A stretch of 64,000 nt of DNA from Lachnospiraceae bacterium. Its GTDB lineage: Bacteria > Bacillota > Clostridia > Lachnospirales > Lachnospiraceae. The stretch lies in NCBI GenBank assembly GCA_022483465.1, contig JAKVNF010000002.1:62001-126000 (forward strand), written 5' to 3'. Made by a program: the position numbers and the translations under genes. The notes beneath the pieces were generated by a model. The model was not told where the DNA came from and ran no database searches. It saw only the letters and a list, made by a program, of their open reading frames with translations. The stretch's first letter is position 1; every line of letters starts with the position of its first letter. Below are positions 34,484 through 43,904 of this stretch, piece by piece.

Positions 34484-37400
34484 ATGAGACCGGAAAAACT
34501 GATCATGCAGGCCTTTGGACCCTATGCGGGGACCCAGGAGGTGGACTTTACGGCCCTCGGGACGAGCGGCCTCTACCTCATCACCGGACCCACCGGGGCG
34601 GGAAAGACCACAATCTTCGATGCGATCACCTATGCGCTCTACGGGCAGACGAGCGGGGAGGAGCGAAGCGCCACCTCCATGCGCTCGGACTATGCCAAGG
34701 ACGCGGTGGAGACCCAGGTGGAGCTCTTTTTTGCCCACCGGGGCACAAACTACCACGTGGTCCGAAAGCCGGGCTATGAGAAGAAAACCCGCACCGGCAC
34801 CACCCGGAACATCTCCGAGAAGGCTTCCCTCGAGATCCCAGGGGAGGCGCCGATCTCCGGCGCTAAGGATGTGACCCGGGCGATCCAGGACGACATCCTG
34901 CACCTTGACTACAACCAGTTCCGTCAGATCGCGATGATCGCCCAGGGGGAATTCCGAAAACTTCTCACCGCCAGCACGGACGAGCGGACCAAGATCCTGC
35001 AGAAGATCTTCCTGACGCAAAAGTATGCGCGGCTCGAGGAGATCGTGAAGGATAAGGCCCAGAAGGCAAGGGATGCCTACCAGGTCCGGGACGGCGCGGT
35101 CCGGAGCCTCTTCTCCGGGGTCGCCTGCCCGGAGGAGGGCCCGGGACGGGAGGCCGTGGAGGCCCTGCGGGAGGCAAACAGCCTCCGAGCTGGGGAGATG
35201 GCAGAAGCCATCCAGACCGTGATGCAGGAGGATGCCAAGCTCCTTGCGGACCTCAAAGTCCAGCAGGAGCAGGTCCAAAATGCGGGCACGCAGCTTGCCG
35301 CCCAGATCGCCGTGGCAAGAAGGGACAATGAGGCACTGGACCGGGTGCTGACCCTTACAGGTGAAAAGGAGCGCCTTGAAAAGGCAGCTCCCGAGATCGA
35401 GAACGAGCGGGCGCTCTACAAAAAGCGCCAGGACGCCCTGACCTACGGAAAGCCAGCCTTCGATGCGGCGCTTTCTGCCGGGAAGGAGAGGGAACGGGCG
35501 CAGGCCGCGGCTGCCCTCCAGGAGGGCGCGGTGGAGACCGCAAGGGCCCAGGAGGCCGCCGCCAAGGAACAGGAGCAGGCAGCCCTTGCCAAAAAGGCGG
35601 AGGCGGATGCGGACCGGGCAAGGGCGGAGCAGCTCAAAAAGGAGGAGCCGACCTACGGGACCAGGGATGCCCTGCGGGTGAAGTCAGCTGCCCTCCAGCA
35701 AAAGGTGACGGATGCCACCGAGACGCTCCAACAGGAGCAGGAGACCTTTGCCAAAAACCAGAAGATCCTGGTCGAGTATGATGGGAAGATCGCGGCCCTC
35801 CAGAGCGCGCCGGAAGGCTATGAGAAGGCCCACGCGAGGGCCCAGCGCATGGAGGAGAGAAGGAAGGAGAGCCGGCAGCTCCTGGAGGAGGCCCTGCCCC
35901 GCTTCCAGGGCGCCCACCGGAACTGGGCGCTTCTGGCAGGGCAGTATCAGCTGGCAAGGCGAAAGGAGGATGCTGCCTCCGCCGCCTACCGGGATGCCAA
36001 AAAGCGTCTCGAGGACAGCCGGGCGGGACTTCTCGCACAGCTTCTCCAGGAGGGCGAGCCCTGCCCCGTCTGCGGTGCAACAGTGCATCCCCATCCCGCA
36101 AGCCTTCCCGAGAAGGCCGCCACCGAGGAAGAGGTGCGGGACCTCGAGCAGAAGGAGAACGAGGCGGCAGCCGTCCTCACCAAGGCGGCCAGCGCCGCGG
36201 CTTCCTCCAACACCGCAAGACAGAAGGAGCGGGAGCGCCTTTTGGCCTCCCTCCAGGAGCTCCTCTTATCCCTCGCCCAGGAGGAACCCCTGTTCCCCGA
36301 GGGGGAGGCCCAGACCGCGGCAGCGCTCTCCGATGATGCGCTCCCCGGATATCTTGCAGACCTTGCGGGGAAGATCCAGGCGCAGTGTGAGACCGTGAAT
36401 GCCAAAGAGGCTGCCCGCCTTGCGGACAAGAACCGCCTTGAGAAGCTCACCGACCAGTACCGGAAGGGACAGAAGCTCCAGGAGGGCCATCAGAAGAACA
36501 TCGATGCTGCCCGGGATGCCCTGGCAAAGGCCCAGCAGGAGAAGGCCGTCACCGACGGCGCCCTGCAGTCCCTGCCCGCGCTCCCCTACGAGAATCAGAA
36601 CCAGGCGGTGGCGGCAAGGCAGTCCCTCGAGCAGGCGGCAAAGGCCATCGATGCCGCCATCGAGGCGGCAAGGGGAGCCTACCTCACGGCCATCAGCAGG
36701 CGCTCCGCTGCAGAGAGCGATCTTGCCGCCAAAAAGGAGGCCCTGACACAGGCCAGAAAGAAGGAAGAGGAGACAGCCGCCGCTTTTGCCAAGGCCCTCT
36801 CGGAACATGGCTTTGCCGGGGAAACCGCGCAGACCTTTCCCCGCTACCTGGTATCTGAGGAGGAGCTTGCCGCCCAGAAGGCGAAGATCCGAAACCACGA
36901 CGATGCGGTGACGTCCAACGCCTCCCTCCTTGCGGAGGCCAAAAAGAACGCCGCAGATAAGACGAGGCAGGACGAGAAGGTCTTGCTCGCAGAGGCCCAG
37001 GCAAACCGGGACGCGGCGGGTAAGATCCAGGAGCGCCTCTCCGCGGTGCAGGGGCGGACCCTGAACAACGGGGAGCTCCTCAAAAAGCTCCAGGCCGCGG
37101 CAAAGGAGGCGGACAAGGCGCGGAAGGCGGCCGCCACAGCAAACGGCCTCGACCAGCTCCTCAACGGGAAAGTCGCCGGCCAGAACAAGATCACCCTGGA
37201 GCAGTTCGTGCAGACCGACGGGTTCGACCGGATCCTCGCCGCGGCCAACCGCCGGCTCCTCCCGATGAGCGGCGGCCAGTACGAGCTCTGCCGCCACCAG
37301 GAGGGCGGCTCGCTCCGCTCCAAGAGCGCCTTGAACCTGGACATCCTGGACAACTACACCGGGAAGAAGCGGGACGTGGCAACGCTCTCCGGGGGCGAGA

Positions 37401-37681
37401 GCTTCAAGGCATCCCTGTCCCTGGCCCTTGGCCTCTCCGATCGGATCACCTCGAAGAACGGCGGCATCACGGTGGACACCCTGTTCATTGACGAGGGCTT
37501 CGGAACCCTGGATGAGACCTCCCTCCAGGAGGCCTTGAACACCCTGACCTCCATCACAACCGGCGGGAAGCTCGTTGGGATCATCAGCCACCGGGAGGAG
37601 CTCCGAGAGCGGATCGGGCGGCAGATCATCGTGGACCGCACCCGGGAGGGGAGCTCCATCCGGATCGACCCCGGGGACTGA
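34484..37681 (+). CDS. sbcC: SbcC ATPase subunit of the SbcCD complex
   Basis: The start at 34484 follows GGAGGGAGAAGCG; upstream frame overlaps sbcD and lacks a site. The 1065-residue SMC-like protein has Walker A ITGPTGAGKTTIFDAI, and the Q-loop at FRQIAMIAQGEFRKLL. Long coiled coils flank a zinc hook GEPCPVCGATVHP (CxxC near residue 530). The C-terminal ABC signature is LSGGESFKASLSLALGL with Walker B TLFIDEGFGTLD. It processes double-strand breaks and hairpins with SbcD. Confidence 0.96.
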   Translation: MRPEKLIMQAFGPYAGTQEVDFTALGTSGLYLITGPTGAGKTTIFDAITYALYGQTSGEERSATSMRSDYAKDAVETQVELFFAHRGTNYHVVRKPGYEKKTRTGTTRNISEKASLEIPGEAPISGAKDVTRAIQDDILHLDYNQFRQIAMIAQGEFRKLLTASTDERTKILQKIFLTQKYARLEEIVKDKAQKARDAYQVRDGAVRSLFSGVACPEEGPGREAVEALREANSLRAGEMAEAIQTVMQEDAKLLADLKVQQEQVQNAGTQLAAQIAVARRDNEALDRVLTLTGEKERLEKAAPEIENERALYKKRQDALTYGKPAFDAALSAGKERERAQAAAALQEGAVETARAQEAAAKEQEQAALAKKAEADADRARAEQLKKEEPTYGTRDALRVKSAALQQKVTDATETLQQEQETFAKNQKILVEYDGKIAALQSAPEGYEKAHARAQRMEERRKESRQLLEEALPRFQGAHRNWALLAGQYQLARRKEDAASAAYRDAKKRLEDSRAGLLAQLLQEGEPCPVCGATVHPHPASLPEKAATEEEVRDLEQKENEAAAVLTKAASAAASSNTARQKERERLLASLQELLLSLAQEEPLFPEGEAQTAAALSDDALPGYLADLAGKIQAQCETVNAKEAARLADKNRLEKLTDQYRKGQKLQEGHQKNIDAARDALAKAQQEKAVTDGALQSLPALPYENQNQAVAARQSLEQAAKAIDAAIEAARGAYLTAISRRSAAESDLAAKKEALTQARKKEEETAAAFAKALSEHGFAGETAQTFPRYLVSEEELAAQKAKIRNHDDAVTSNASLLAEAKKNAADKTRQDEKVLLAEAQANRDAAGKIQERLSAVQGRTLNNGELLKKLQAAAKEADKARKAAATANGLDQLLNGKVAGQNKITLEQFVQTDGFDRILAAANRRLLPMSGGQYELCRHQEGGSLRSKSALNLDILDNYTGKKRDVATLSGGESFKASLSLALGLSDRITSKNGGITVDTLFIDEGFGTLDETSLQEALNTLTSITTGGKLVGIISHREELRERIGRQIIVDRTREGSSIRIDPGD

Positions 37682-37705
37682 CGGGCAATAATCCAGAACA
37701 GTACA

Positions 37706-37748
37706 AAAGGCGTGCCCTGCAGGCTTGTTTCCTGCGGGGCACGCCTTC
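37706..37748 (-). terminator. Terminator of pyrBI
   Basis: AAGGCGTGCCC-TGCAGG pairs with CCTGC-GGGGCACGCCTT. The T-tract (TTTTGT) is on the minus strand, so it ends the pyrBI transcript. It lies between convergent sbcC and pyrI. Confidence 0.75.
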
Positions 37749-37821
37749 GTGATGCAAGCAAAACAATTAGGATAACAAAACGAAACCGAAATCCCGTCTC
37801 ACAGCATCTGGGGATTCACCA

Positions 37822-38259
37822 TTATCGGTCCGAGATCTCCTGATACTTCTCATCGCAGTACTTGCAGCGGTAGATCCTGCGGTTGGGATCTGCGAGATAG
37901 AAGATGTGGGGAAGGGAGGTCTCCACGGAGGTGATGCAGCGGGGGTTGGTGCAGCGGATCACGTTGACGAGCTCCTTGGGGAGCTCCACCTTCTTCTTCT
38001 CCATGATCTCGCCGCCGCGGATCACGTTGACGGTGATGTTGGGGTCGATGAAGGCGAGCACATCCAGGTTCAGGGAGTCCACCGGGCACTCCACCTTGAG
38101 GATGTCCTTGCGGCCCATCGCATTGCTTCTCGCGTTCTTGATGATGGCCACGGTCCAGTCGACCTTGTCCAGTCCCAGGTGGTGGTAGATCAGCATCGCT
38201 CTGCCCGCCTGGATGTGGTCCAGCACATATCCCTCTTCAATCTTTCCTACGTTCAGCAT
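37822..38259 (-). CDS. pyrI: Aspartate carbamoyltransferase regulatory subunit
   Basis: The 145-residue protein has the N-terminal allosteric domain (IEEGYVLDHIQAGRA) and the C-terminal zinc domain with four cysteines in CTNPRC and CKYCDEKY. It binds the catalytic PyrB trimers and gives feedback control of pyrimidine synthesis. AGGAGGG precedes the start, 15 bp after pyrB. Confidence 0.96.
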   Translation of the reverse strand: MLNVGKIEEGYVLDHIQAGRAMLIYHHLGLDKVDWTVAIIKNARSNAMGRKDILKVECPVDSLNLDVLAFIDPNITVNVIRGGEIMEKKKVELPKELVNVIRCTNPRCITSVETSLPHIFYLADPNRRIYRCKYCDEKYQEISDR

Positions 38260-38274
38260 GGCTTTCCCTCCTTC

Positions 38275-39204
38275 TCAGAGCTTGTCGACGTCGATGTTCA
38301 GGAGCTTTAAGATCAGCGCCTCGCGCACGTAGACGCCGTACTGCACCTGCTTGAAGTAGGCCGCCCTTGGGTCATCATCCACATCCGCCGCAATCTCGTT
38401 GACGCGCGGCAGCGGGTGCAGGATGTACATGTCGGGCTTGGCTCGCTTTAACTTTGCCTTGTTCAGCACGTAGAAATCTTTCAGACGGACGTAGTCCTCC
38501 TCGTTGAAGAAGCGCTCCTTCTGGACACGGGTCATGTACAGGATGTCGAGCTTGGGGATCACGTCCTCGAGGCGGATGCACTCCTCGTAGGGGATGCCCT
38601 TGTCGTTTAACATGTCGGTGATGTAGTCCGGGACCTTCAGCTCCTCCGGGGAGATGAAGACGAACCGGACGTTCTCATAGCGCACCAGGGCGTTGATCAG
38701 GGAGTGGACCGTGCGGCCGAACTTCAGATCGCCGCAGAGGCCGATGGTGAAGTTGTCCAGGCTCCCCCGGAGCGAGCGGATGGTCAGAAGGTCTGTCAGC
38801 GTCTGGGTGGGATGCTGATGGCCGCCGTCGCCCGCGTTGATGACCGGGATCGAGGCGTAGTGGGCCGCGACCGCCGCCGCGCCCTCCTTCGGGTGGCGGA
38901 TCACCATGATATCCGCGAAGCAGGAGATGACCCGGGCGGTGTCCGCCACGGTCTCCCCCTTGGTCGCAGAGGAGACGCTCCCGGAGGGGAAGCCCATCAC
39001 CTTGCCGCCCAGGTTCAGCATGGCCGTCTCGTGGGAGAGTCTTGTCCTCGTGGAGGGCTCAAAGAAGCAGGTGGCCATCTTTTTGCCCTCGCAGGCGTGG
39101 GCATACTTTTCCGGGTGCTGCCGGATGTCGTCCGCCCGATCAAACAGCTCGTCCAGCTCCTCCTTGGAGAAATCCAGCGGTGTCAGAAGATCTCTTTTTT
39201 TCAT
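38275..39204 (-). CDS. pyrB: Aspartate carbamoyltransferase catalytic subunit
   Basis: The 309-residue protein carries [20 protein letters not shown] (carbamoyl-phosphate site), the [10 protein letters not shown] loop, [19 protein letters not shown] and HPLPRVNEI. It makes carbamoyl aspartate in pyrimidine synthesis. AAGGAGGATGG precedes the start. It forms an operon with pyrI. No PyrR attenuator was noticed upstream, where a DUF5721-like gene ends 24 bp away. Confidence 0.96.
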   Translation of the reverse strand: MKKRDLLTPLDFSKEELDELFDRADDIRQHPEKYAHACEGKKMATCFFEPSTRTRLSHETAMLNLGGKVMGFPSGSVSSATKGETVADTARVISCFADIMVIRHPKEGAAAVAAHYASIPVINAGDGGHQHPTQTLTDLLTIRSLRGSLDNFTIGLCGDLKFGRTVHSLINALVRYENVRFVFISPEELKVPDYITDMLNDKGIPYEECIRLEDVIPKLDILYMTRVQKERFFNEEDYVRLKDFYVLNKAKLKRAKPDMYILHPLPRVNEIAADVDDDPRAAYFKQVQYGVYVREALILKLLNIDVDKL

Positions 39205-39228
39205 CCATCCTCCTTTGTTCGTTCTGCC

Positions 39229-39729
39229 TTACTCGACATCGTAGTCCATTTCCTTTGCGGTCAGGAAATGCTGCATCGTCCTGTCCCAGACTTTCTCCGC
39301 ACTCTTGTCCGGAACGAAGGTGTTCATGGCGACTCCGGTGACTACGTGGATCCCGGACGCATCAAGCCGTATGGAGAGCCCCAGGGCCTCCACCGCCTCT
39401 TTCGTGGAGGCGGGAACCGTCTCCAGGGTTTTGTCCAGGTAGTCGGGCCTCAGGTGTAAAACAAAGCGAAATGCGGAAGGAGCTGTCTTACCTTTAATAA
39501 AGTCCCGACAGCAGCCCCGCATTTCGCTCCATGTGGCATATTCATATGGTCTTTGTTTGGGATCCTTCCAGACGTCTTCAGAAAAGAACGCCCGGTTGAG
39601 ATGCCCGTCGAGATGAAGCGTCGCCGCCATCTCAATCGTTGCCTCCTCCAGCAAAAAGGAGTCAAACATGCTGGAGGAGAGAAGTCCCGACATGAATGCG
39701 CCCTTGTTTTTGATCCGAAGTGAAATCAT
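39229..39729 (-). CDS. DUF5721-like conserved protein
   Basis: The 166-residue protein starts MISLRIKNKGAFMSGLLSSS and then has MFDSFLLEEATIEMA, TWSEMRGCCRDFIKGKTAPS and RFVLHLRPDYLDKTL. It resembles a Lachnospiraceae-restricted family usually labelled DUF5721. That recall should be checked. GAGGAAA precedes the start. It lies upstream of pyrB on the same strand and may be co-transcribed. Function unknown. Confidence 0.7.
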   Translation of the reverse strand: MISLRIKNKGAFMSGLLSSSMFDSFLLEEATIEMAATLHLDGHLNRAFFSEDVWKDPKQRPYEYATWSEMRGCCRDFIKGKTAPSAFRFVLHLRPDYLDKTLETVPASTKEAVEALGLSIRLDASGIHVVTGVAMNTFVPDKSAEKVWDRTMQHFLTAKEMDYDVE

Positions 39730-39770
39730 CTGTTTTCCTCAAGTCCGGCATATCGCCGAGGGCCAGTATA

Positions 39771-40103
39771 TCATAAAAAGAAGATCTGTCCAGACGCGAA
39801 AATCGTCAGTACGAAGGCGGCCTGCGCGAGCGGGATCAGAATCATCGCAAGGAGAAACCGCAGGGTCAGCGTGGCAGACCGCAGCCGAAAGCACAAGAGC
39901 CCGACGAGGTTCCCAATGCTCCCTCCCATGAGGGAGAGGGTGACAAAGACGGCCGGGGGCGTCCGAAAGACCCGGTTTTTGGCCCGCACCAGGTCCAGCC
40001 ACATGAGGATGAACGTCAGGAGATTGAGTCCCACAAGGTACCAGAGGAGGATCCCGAAAGATCCCGAGAGGTGGTCCAGGACGGCGGAAACAAGCTGCTG
40101 CAA
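39771..40103 (-). CDS. DUF1294 small membrane protein
   Basis: The protein has YLVGLNLLTFILMWLDLVRA, LSLMGGSIGNLVGLLCF and two further hydrophobic stretches (LRFLLAMILIPLAQA, AFVLTIFAS), matching DUF1294. A TTG start at 40103 is chosen because GGAAAGGAA lies at the right distance; ATG at 40136 and 40208 have no nearby site. The family is an uncharacterised membrane protein, sometimes fused to a cold-shock domain. That domain is absent here. Confidence 0.65.
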   Translation of the reverse strand: MQQLVSAVLDHLSGSFGILLWYLVGLNLLTFILMWLDLVRAKNRVFRTPPAVFVTLSLMGGSIGNLVGLLCFRLRSATLTLRFLLAMILIPLAQAAFVLTIFASGQIFFL

Positions 40104-40406
40104 GGGAGTTCCTTTCCGGAGGGAACAAACGATCATAAACGTCGTTTCGCGCCCCAGGTCCCTCCCGGCGCGGCAAATTCTATCAAAAACGGCAGAGTTC
40201 CATGCCATTGATCAAATGGGCGTGGATGAATGCCGTCACGGATTTGAAAGTACGTTTTGATATTAGACAGGCTGCCATGTTCACAAAAGTGAGCACGTGA
40301 ACGCGCCGAACCGCGATCGCGTGATCGGCCCGCTGTCGGCAAAGCCTTTCATGCCAGTCTGGCAGCGAAAAAAACAAAACAACGATACCGCGGCTTCTAC
40401 CGCGAG
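40104..40406. other. Intergenic stretch, including a minus-strand terminator
   Basis: I see no gene here. At about 40374-40405 the minus strand reads CGCGG-TAGAAG-CCGCG followed by a T-rich tract (GTTTTGTTTTT), a likely terminator for the split alpha/beta hydrolase gene. Confidence 0.45.
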
Positions 40407-40694
40407 TCAATTCCGGTACTGACAGGAGCCTTCGTTCCGCCCATTTTTTTCGGTGAACTGAAGAATGATTTCCGCCAGTCTGTTGCTGTGGACCACATAG
40501 CTTGTGTGGGTCGCGCGCTTTACGATGATTTCACGTGCGCCCCTGATACTGGAGGCGATGTGGTCCGTTTCTTCTTTCCGGATCAGATCATGCTGGCCGG
40601 CTGTGATCAGCGTTCTCGCGGTGATGCTGCGCAGTTCCTCGTCTTTGATGTCTGGTTCTTCTATCATCAGACGAAAGAGCGGACTCCGGGTGAG
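40407..40694 (-). pseudogene. Alpha/beta hydrolase, C-terminal part (split by IS1595-family element)
   Basis: The fragment reads FRLMIEEPDIKDEELRSIT, TLITAGQHDLIRKEET and then TSYVVHSNRLAEIILQF. It contains the acid-residue block (GQHDLI) and a C-terminal region where HTSYVVHS holds the likely catalytic His. It joins in frame to the N-terminal part at 41917-42318 when the element and one AAAGTAAA copy are removed, giving a 229-residue protein. Confidence 0.88.
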
Positions 40695-40702
40695 AAAGTA
40701 AA

Positions 40703-41916
40703 GGCGTTAGTAAGAAAACGGGTTGATAAGCAATAAGTGCATCTTGTAGTCATCAAATTGCAAGCAGATTGAGCTCCTTAACATCTCCATAATGGTGTAC
40801 CTTCTTGGGATTCCTGGATGCAAAGAGAGCGTCCGCAAGTTCCCCAATCGTGGTCCTCTGCCTGTACGCTGCCCGGAATACGAGGTTGTAACGGTTCAAA
40901 TACTTGGTAGCCACGCCGCGATATTCGATATAGCGGTGCTTGATAAAGGAGTGAAGGTTGTTCACAGTGTTCAGATTGAAGAAACTTGCCGACTCCTTCT
41001 TCACATTCATGAACGTGATTCCCAGGATCTTGCCCAGTCTTGGATACACATTCATGCCGTCCGTCAGGAAAAGTGTTCCCTTCTGGACATGACCAGTATA
41101 GATATCAACAACATCCGCACTGGAAGGCCTTGCCCGGTTCTCGGATTTCACGATCAGATCGCCAGTCTTGCGCTGTACTGCGGTGCAGATACAGATCTGC
41201 TCGTCTGAAAGGCCGCGTTTGGATGCGGGAGTGCCACGCTTGCGGGGCTTTCGACTGGCATCAGGGCCAAATTTCGTACCTTTTTTGGACTCCGGAACGT
41301 AGGTTTCATCCGCTTCCACGACATCTTCCACCGTGGCTGGCTGCTCCACCTGCATGTCCTCGAGAGCAAGCATGATCTTATGCCGCATGAAGAACAGACT
41401 GCTATGGCTGATCTTGCATCCATGGCTGGCAAGTGACTTGACCGTCTTATCCAGAGAGGTCCCCCTGAGCGTCTCTTCCAGAACCTTGGTCCAGATCTCA
41501 GTACCAAAGTGTGAGCCTGAGAGCAAAGTGTTGCTCGTTGTAACAAATGACGTTCCACATTGCCTGCAGATGTATGCCTGTTTTCCATGTTTGTGTCCAT
41601 TCCTAACAACATGAGCATTGGAATGGCAGATCGGACAATCCAAACGGGGAGCAATCATCTTCTTCGGAGAAGAGGTTGCACTCTCATGGGAGAAGCCCTC
41701 CATGAGCTTGTTAACAAGAAGAATCAGGTCGTCCCTGGAAAGATCTCTGGCTTCGGTCAGTATGCGCTCAATGCAGCTCATAGTCTTGCCCTCCTGGCAA
41801 GACTATTGTAGTTCAAGTTAGAGAAGGCCGTTGTACAGCAGAATGTACAAAACGGCATATTTTATACTTCTGCTAAAATGCTTTGGAGCTTATCAACCCG
41901 TTTTCTTACTAACGCC
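40703..41916 (-). mobile_element. IS1595-family insertion sequence, complete, 1214 bp
   Basis: The 29-bp terminal inverted repeats are perfect, beginning GGCGTTAGTAAG and ending CGGGTTGATAAGC. They are flanked by the perfect 8-bp duplication AAAGTAAA at 40695-40702 and 41917-41924. The ends closely match those of the three MITEs in this window, so this element is their probable autonomous partner. Confidence 0.96.
40753..41781 (-). CDS. IS1595-family transposase
   Basis: The 342-residue protein has an N-terminal zinc ribbon (CPICHSNAHVVRNG, YICRQCGTSF). The DDE-type core has VVEADETYVPESKKG, TLFLTDGMNVYP and NNLHSFIKHRYIEYRGVATK, ending LNRYNLVFRAAY. This is the IS1595 (ISXO2-like) layout. 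The frame is intact, so the enzyme may be active in cis and on the MITEs in trans. Confidence 0.94.
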   Translation of the reverse strand: MSCIERILTEARDLSRDDLILLVNKLMEGFSHESATSSPKKMIAPRLDCPICHSNAHVVRNGHKHGKQAYICRQCGTSFVTTSNTLLSGSHFGTEIWTKVLEETLRGTSLDKTVKSLASHGCKISHSSLFFMRHKIMLALEDMQVEQPATVEDVVEADETYVPESKKGTKFGPDASRKPRKRGTPASKRGLSDEQICICTAVQRKTGDLIVKSENRARPSSADVVDIYTGHVQKGTLFLTDGMNVYPRLGKILGITFMNVKKESASFFNLNTVNNLHSFIKHRYIEYRGVATKYLNRYNLVFRAAYRQRTTIGELADALFASRNPKKVHHYGDVKELNLLAI

Positions 41917-42318
41917 AAAGTAAATCACATGATTTAGCATCCGGAACGGAAGGATCAGGCCGTCCGGTTTCGCGTTTGCCCCGCAGGCGATCAGCGTCGA
42001 GATGCGGTCCGTCTGCGACGCTGCGAGAAGACCGATGATTCCGCCGTCGGAAAAGCCGGCGAGTGTAACATGATCGAGATGAAGCCGGCGGATGAATTCG
42101 AGAATATCCGCGGCCATCTCGCGGTAGTGAAGCTCCGCAATACGCGTACTTCTTCCGTGCCCCCGTGTGTCGATGAGATAGCACGAAAAATGCGGTTCCA
42201 GAAGCTTTGTGCTGAAGATCCTGTGGTCCTCGCCGTTCCCATGGAGAAGAATCAGAGGATCGCCGTGTCCCCGGACCTCATAGCAGAGCGTAATCCCGTT
42301 TACAGACAGCTCTATCAA
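41917..42318 (-). pseudogene. Alpha/beta hydrolase, N-terminal part
   Basis: The fragment begins MIELSVNGITLCYEVRGHGD and has the oxyanion block LILLHGNGED, DTRGHGRS and the nucleophile elbow LAGFSDGGIIG. It breaks at VIYF, where the IS1595-family element is inserted. The remaining frame runs a few codons into the element and stops. Without the C-terminal part, the catalytic triad is incomplete. Confidence 0.88.
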
Positions 42319-42347
42319 GATTCTGAACCTTCTTTCTGATTCTTCAT

Positions 42348-42655
42348 GGCGTTAGTTAAGAAACGGGTTGATAAGCGATCGCCTAGCATGAGACCACTAA
42401 TCCCTCACTTTGAGCTCGAGCTGGGTACACTCCTATCCGTGCTGTGTTGCATCATGTAACAAAGCATCACCTAGATTGCCTAAAAGCATACACCCACTTG
42501 CCGAGCATGTGACTATAAATAACAAGATAGGCATTATGCAGAGAAGAAAAGAGCTCCAAATGGGGATTCTATATCTTCATCAGACATTATCGCGTCGAGA
42601 GTTCACCATGGAGGTTGTGGTATGGAACCCGTCAACCCGGTTCTTTACTAACGCC
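42348..42655 (+). mobile_element. MITE copy 3, 308 bp
   Basis: It appears identical to copy 1 by eye and is flanked by the perfect 8-bp duplication TTCTTCAT at 42340-42347 and 42656-42663. One flank overlaps the stop codon of the DUF2156 gene, which remains intact. The other lies just upstream of the split hydrolase start at 42318, so it may have separated that gene from its promoter. Confidence 0.95.
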
Positions 42656-42659
42656 TTCT

Positions 42660-43904
42660 TCATTTCTGTGGACTCTTCGATCTGTCTTCGCGTTTCTCCG
42701 CTTTCTTGCTTCTACGTTCTTCGGCCTTTTTTTCGCGTTCCTCTATTTTATCTTCTTTGCGCTCCTCGGCCTTCTCCTTTCGCTCTTCAACCTTTTCTTT
42801 GTGTTCTTCGACTTTCTCCTTGTGCTCTTCCGCGAGCATATCCGCAAATGCACGGACATAGTCAGAGAAGCCGGCAGAGTCCAGCACGGTACACATGTCC
42901 TTGTCCATGAGAAGGGACATATGGCGGGGGCTGCAGGCGATATATACATTTTTCCACGTTGGATTGAACTTGTTCTTGGCCTCATACAGAGACTTGAATC
43001 CGTATATATAGTTCATGTTCTCGAAGACGTAGTGTTCCTCTTTTTCAAATGCGGCCGGATGAGGCTCATCTTCCGTGTTGAAGAGCGGGGCAATCCCGAA
43101 ACTTGCTTCCACTGCACCCTCTTTTTTCAACACATCCATCTCGTCGTGGAACAGGAGTTCCATGACCCCGTGCGGGCAGCCGTCGCGCCGGCGCATGATG
43201 TCGATGATCCAGCCCTTTCCGGATCGATACGGATTGAGGACGTGGAAGCCCTGTATGACACCAGCTTTGTCTACGGCGTAGAAATAGCGCTTGTCGCAGT
43301 CTCTGTCCAGCATCATTGTGCCGACTGCGAACTGAAGCCGGCTCGTGTGCTTCTCGTCAAACCACTGGGCGGAGATTTCCTTCATTTCCCGCTCAATCTC
43401 TGGGTCACGCTTTTCGTATGGCCTGTACTCCCGGACTGTCAGTCCGTGATGCACGGCGGTGTGGTAATTTGACCGGACCTTCGCGCATTTTCCGCCGGAC
43501 ATGGACCAGGAAGGCACAGAGAAGACAGCTTCCTCGCCGCTTTTATAAATTCCGAATCCGGCTTCGCGGTAGGCGGCGAGATAGTCCTCCAGCGCAAACA
43601 GAAAAATGAGATGCCTGTGCGTGTTTTCTGCGTATTCCAGGATTTCGCTGATAAAGATCGGAAGGTCCTCCGGACGGCACACCGGGTCCCCGCAAACGAC
43701 CATGGTGCGGCCGGATACAGCATAAGAGGCAACGCCCTCCACCTTTTTTGAGAAAAACCACTGCTTGTCGTCCTCGAGGGAGAGATAAGCGAGGGAGTTG
43801 AATGCGTAGGTTCGAAGGAGTGACCGCACGCGGAGCCAGTCCGCTTCGCGGCTCCTTGCGGGAGTTTCGTTTTTCGTATGTATTGTTTCACTTGAAGTAT
43901 TCAT
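42660..43904 (-). CDS. DUF2156 (phosphatidylglycerol lysyltransferase C-terminal-like) protein with charged tail
   Basis: The start at 43904 (MNTSSETIHTKNE) is chosen over the longer frame, which has no site. The body has a GNAT-like double domain: SLAYLSLEDDKQWFFSKKVEG, MVVCGDPVCRPED, LIFLFALEDYLAAYREAGFG, VRSNYHTAVHHGLTVREY and FNPTWKNVYIAC. MprF-type relatives transfer amino acids to lipids, but this soluble form lacks the membrane half. The last 55 or so residues are a Glu/Lys/Arg repeat (EEHKEKVEEHKEKVEERKEK). Function uncertain. Confidence 0.8.
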   Translation of the reverse strand: MNTSSETIHTKNETPARSREADWLRVRSLLRTYAFNSLAYLSLEDDKQWFFSKKVEGVASYAVSGRTMVVCGDPVCRPEDLPIFISEILEYAENTHRHLIFLFALEDYLAAYREAGFGIYKSGEEAVFSVPSWSMSGGKCAKVRSNYHTAVHHGLTVREYRPYEKRDPEIEREMKEISAQWFDEKHTSRLQFAVGTMMLDRDCDKRYFYAVDKAGVIQGFHVLNPYRSGKGWIIDIMRRRDGCPHGVMELLFHDEMDVLKKEGAVEASFGIAPLFNTEDEPHPAAFEKEEHYVFENMNYIYGFKSLYEAKNKFNPTWKNVYIACSPRHMSLLMDKDMCTVLDSAGFSDYVRAFADMLAEEHKEKVEEHKEKVEERKEKAEERKEDKIEEREKKAEERRSKKAEKREDRSKSPQK

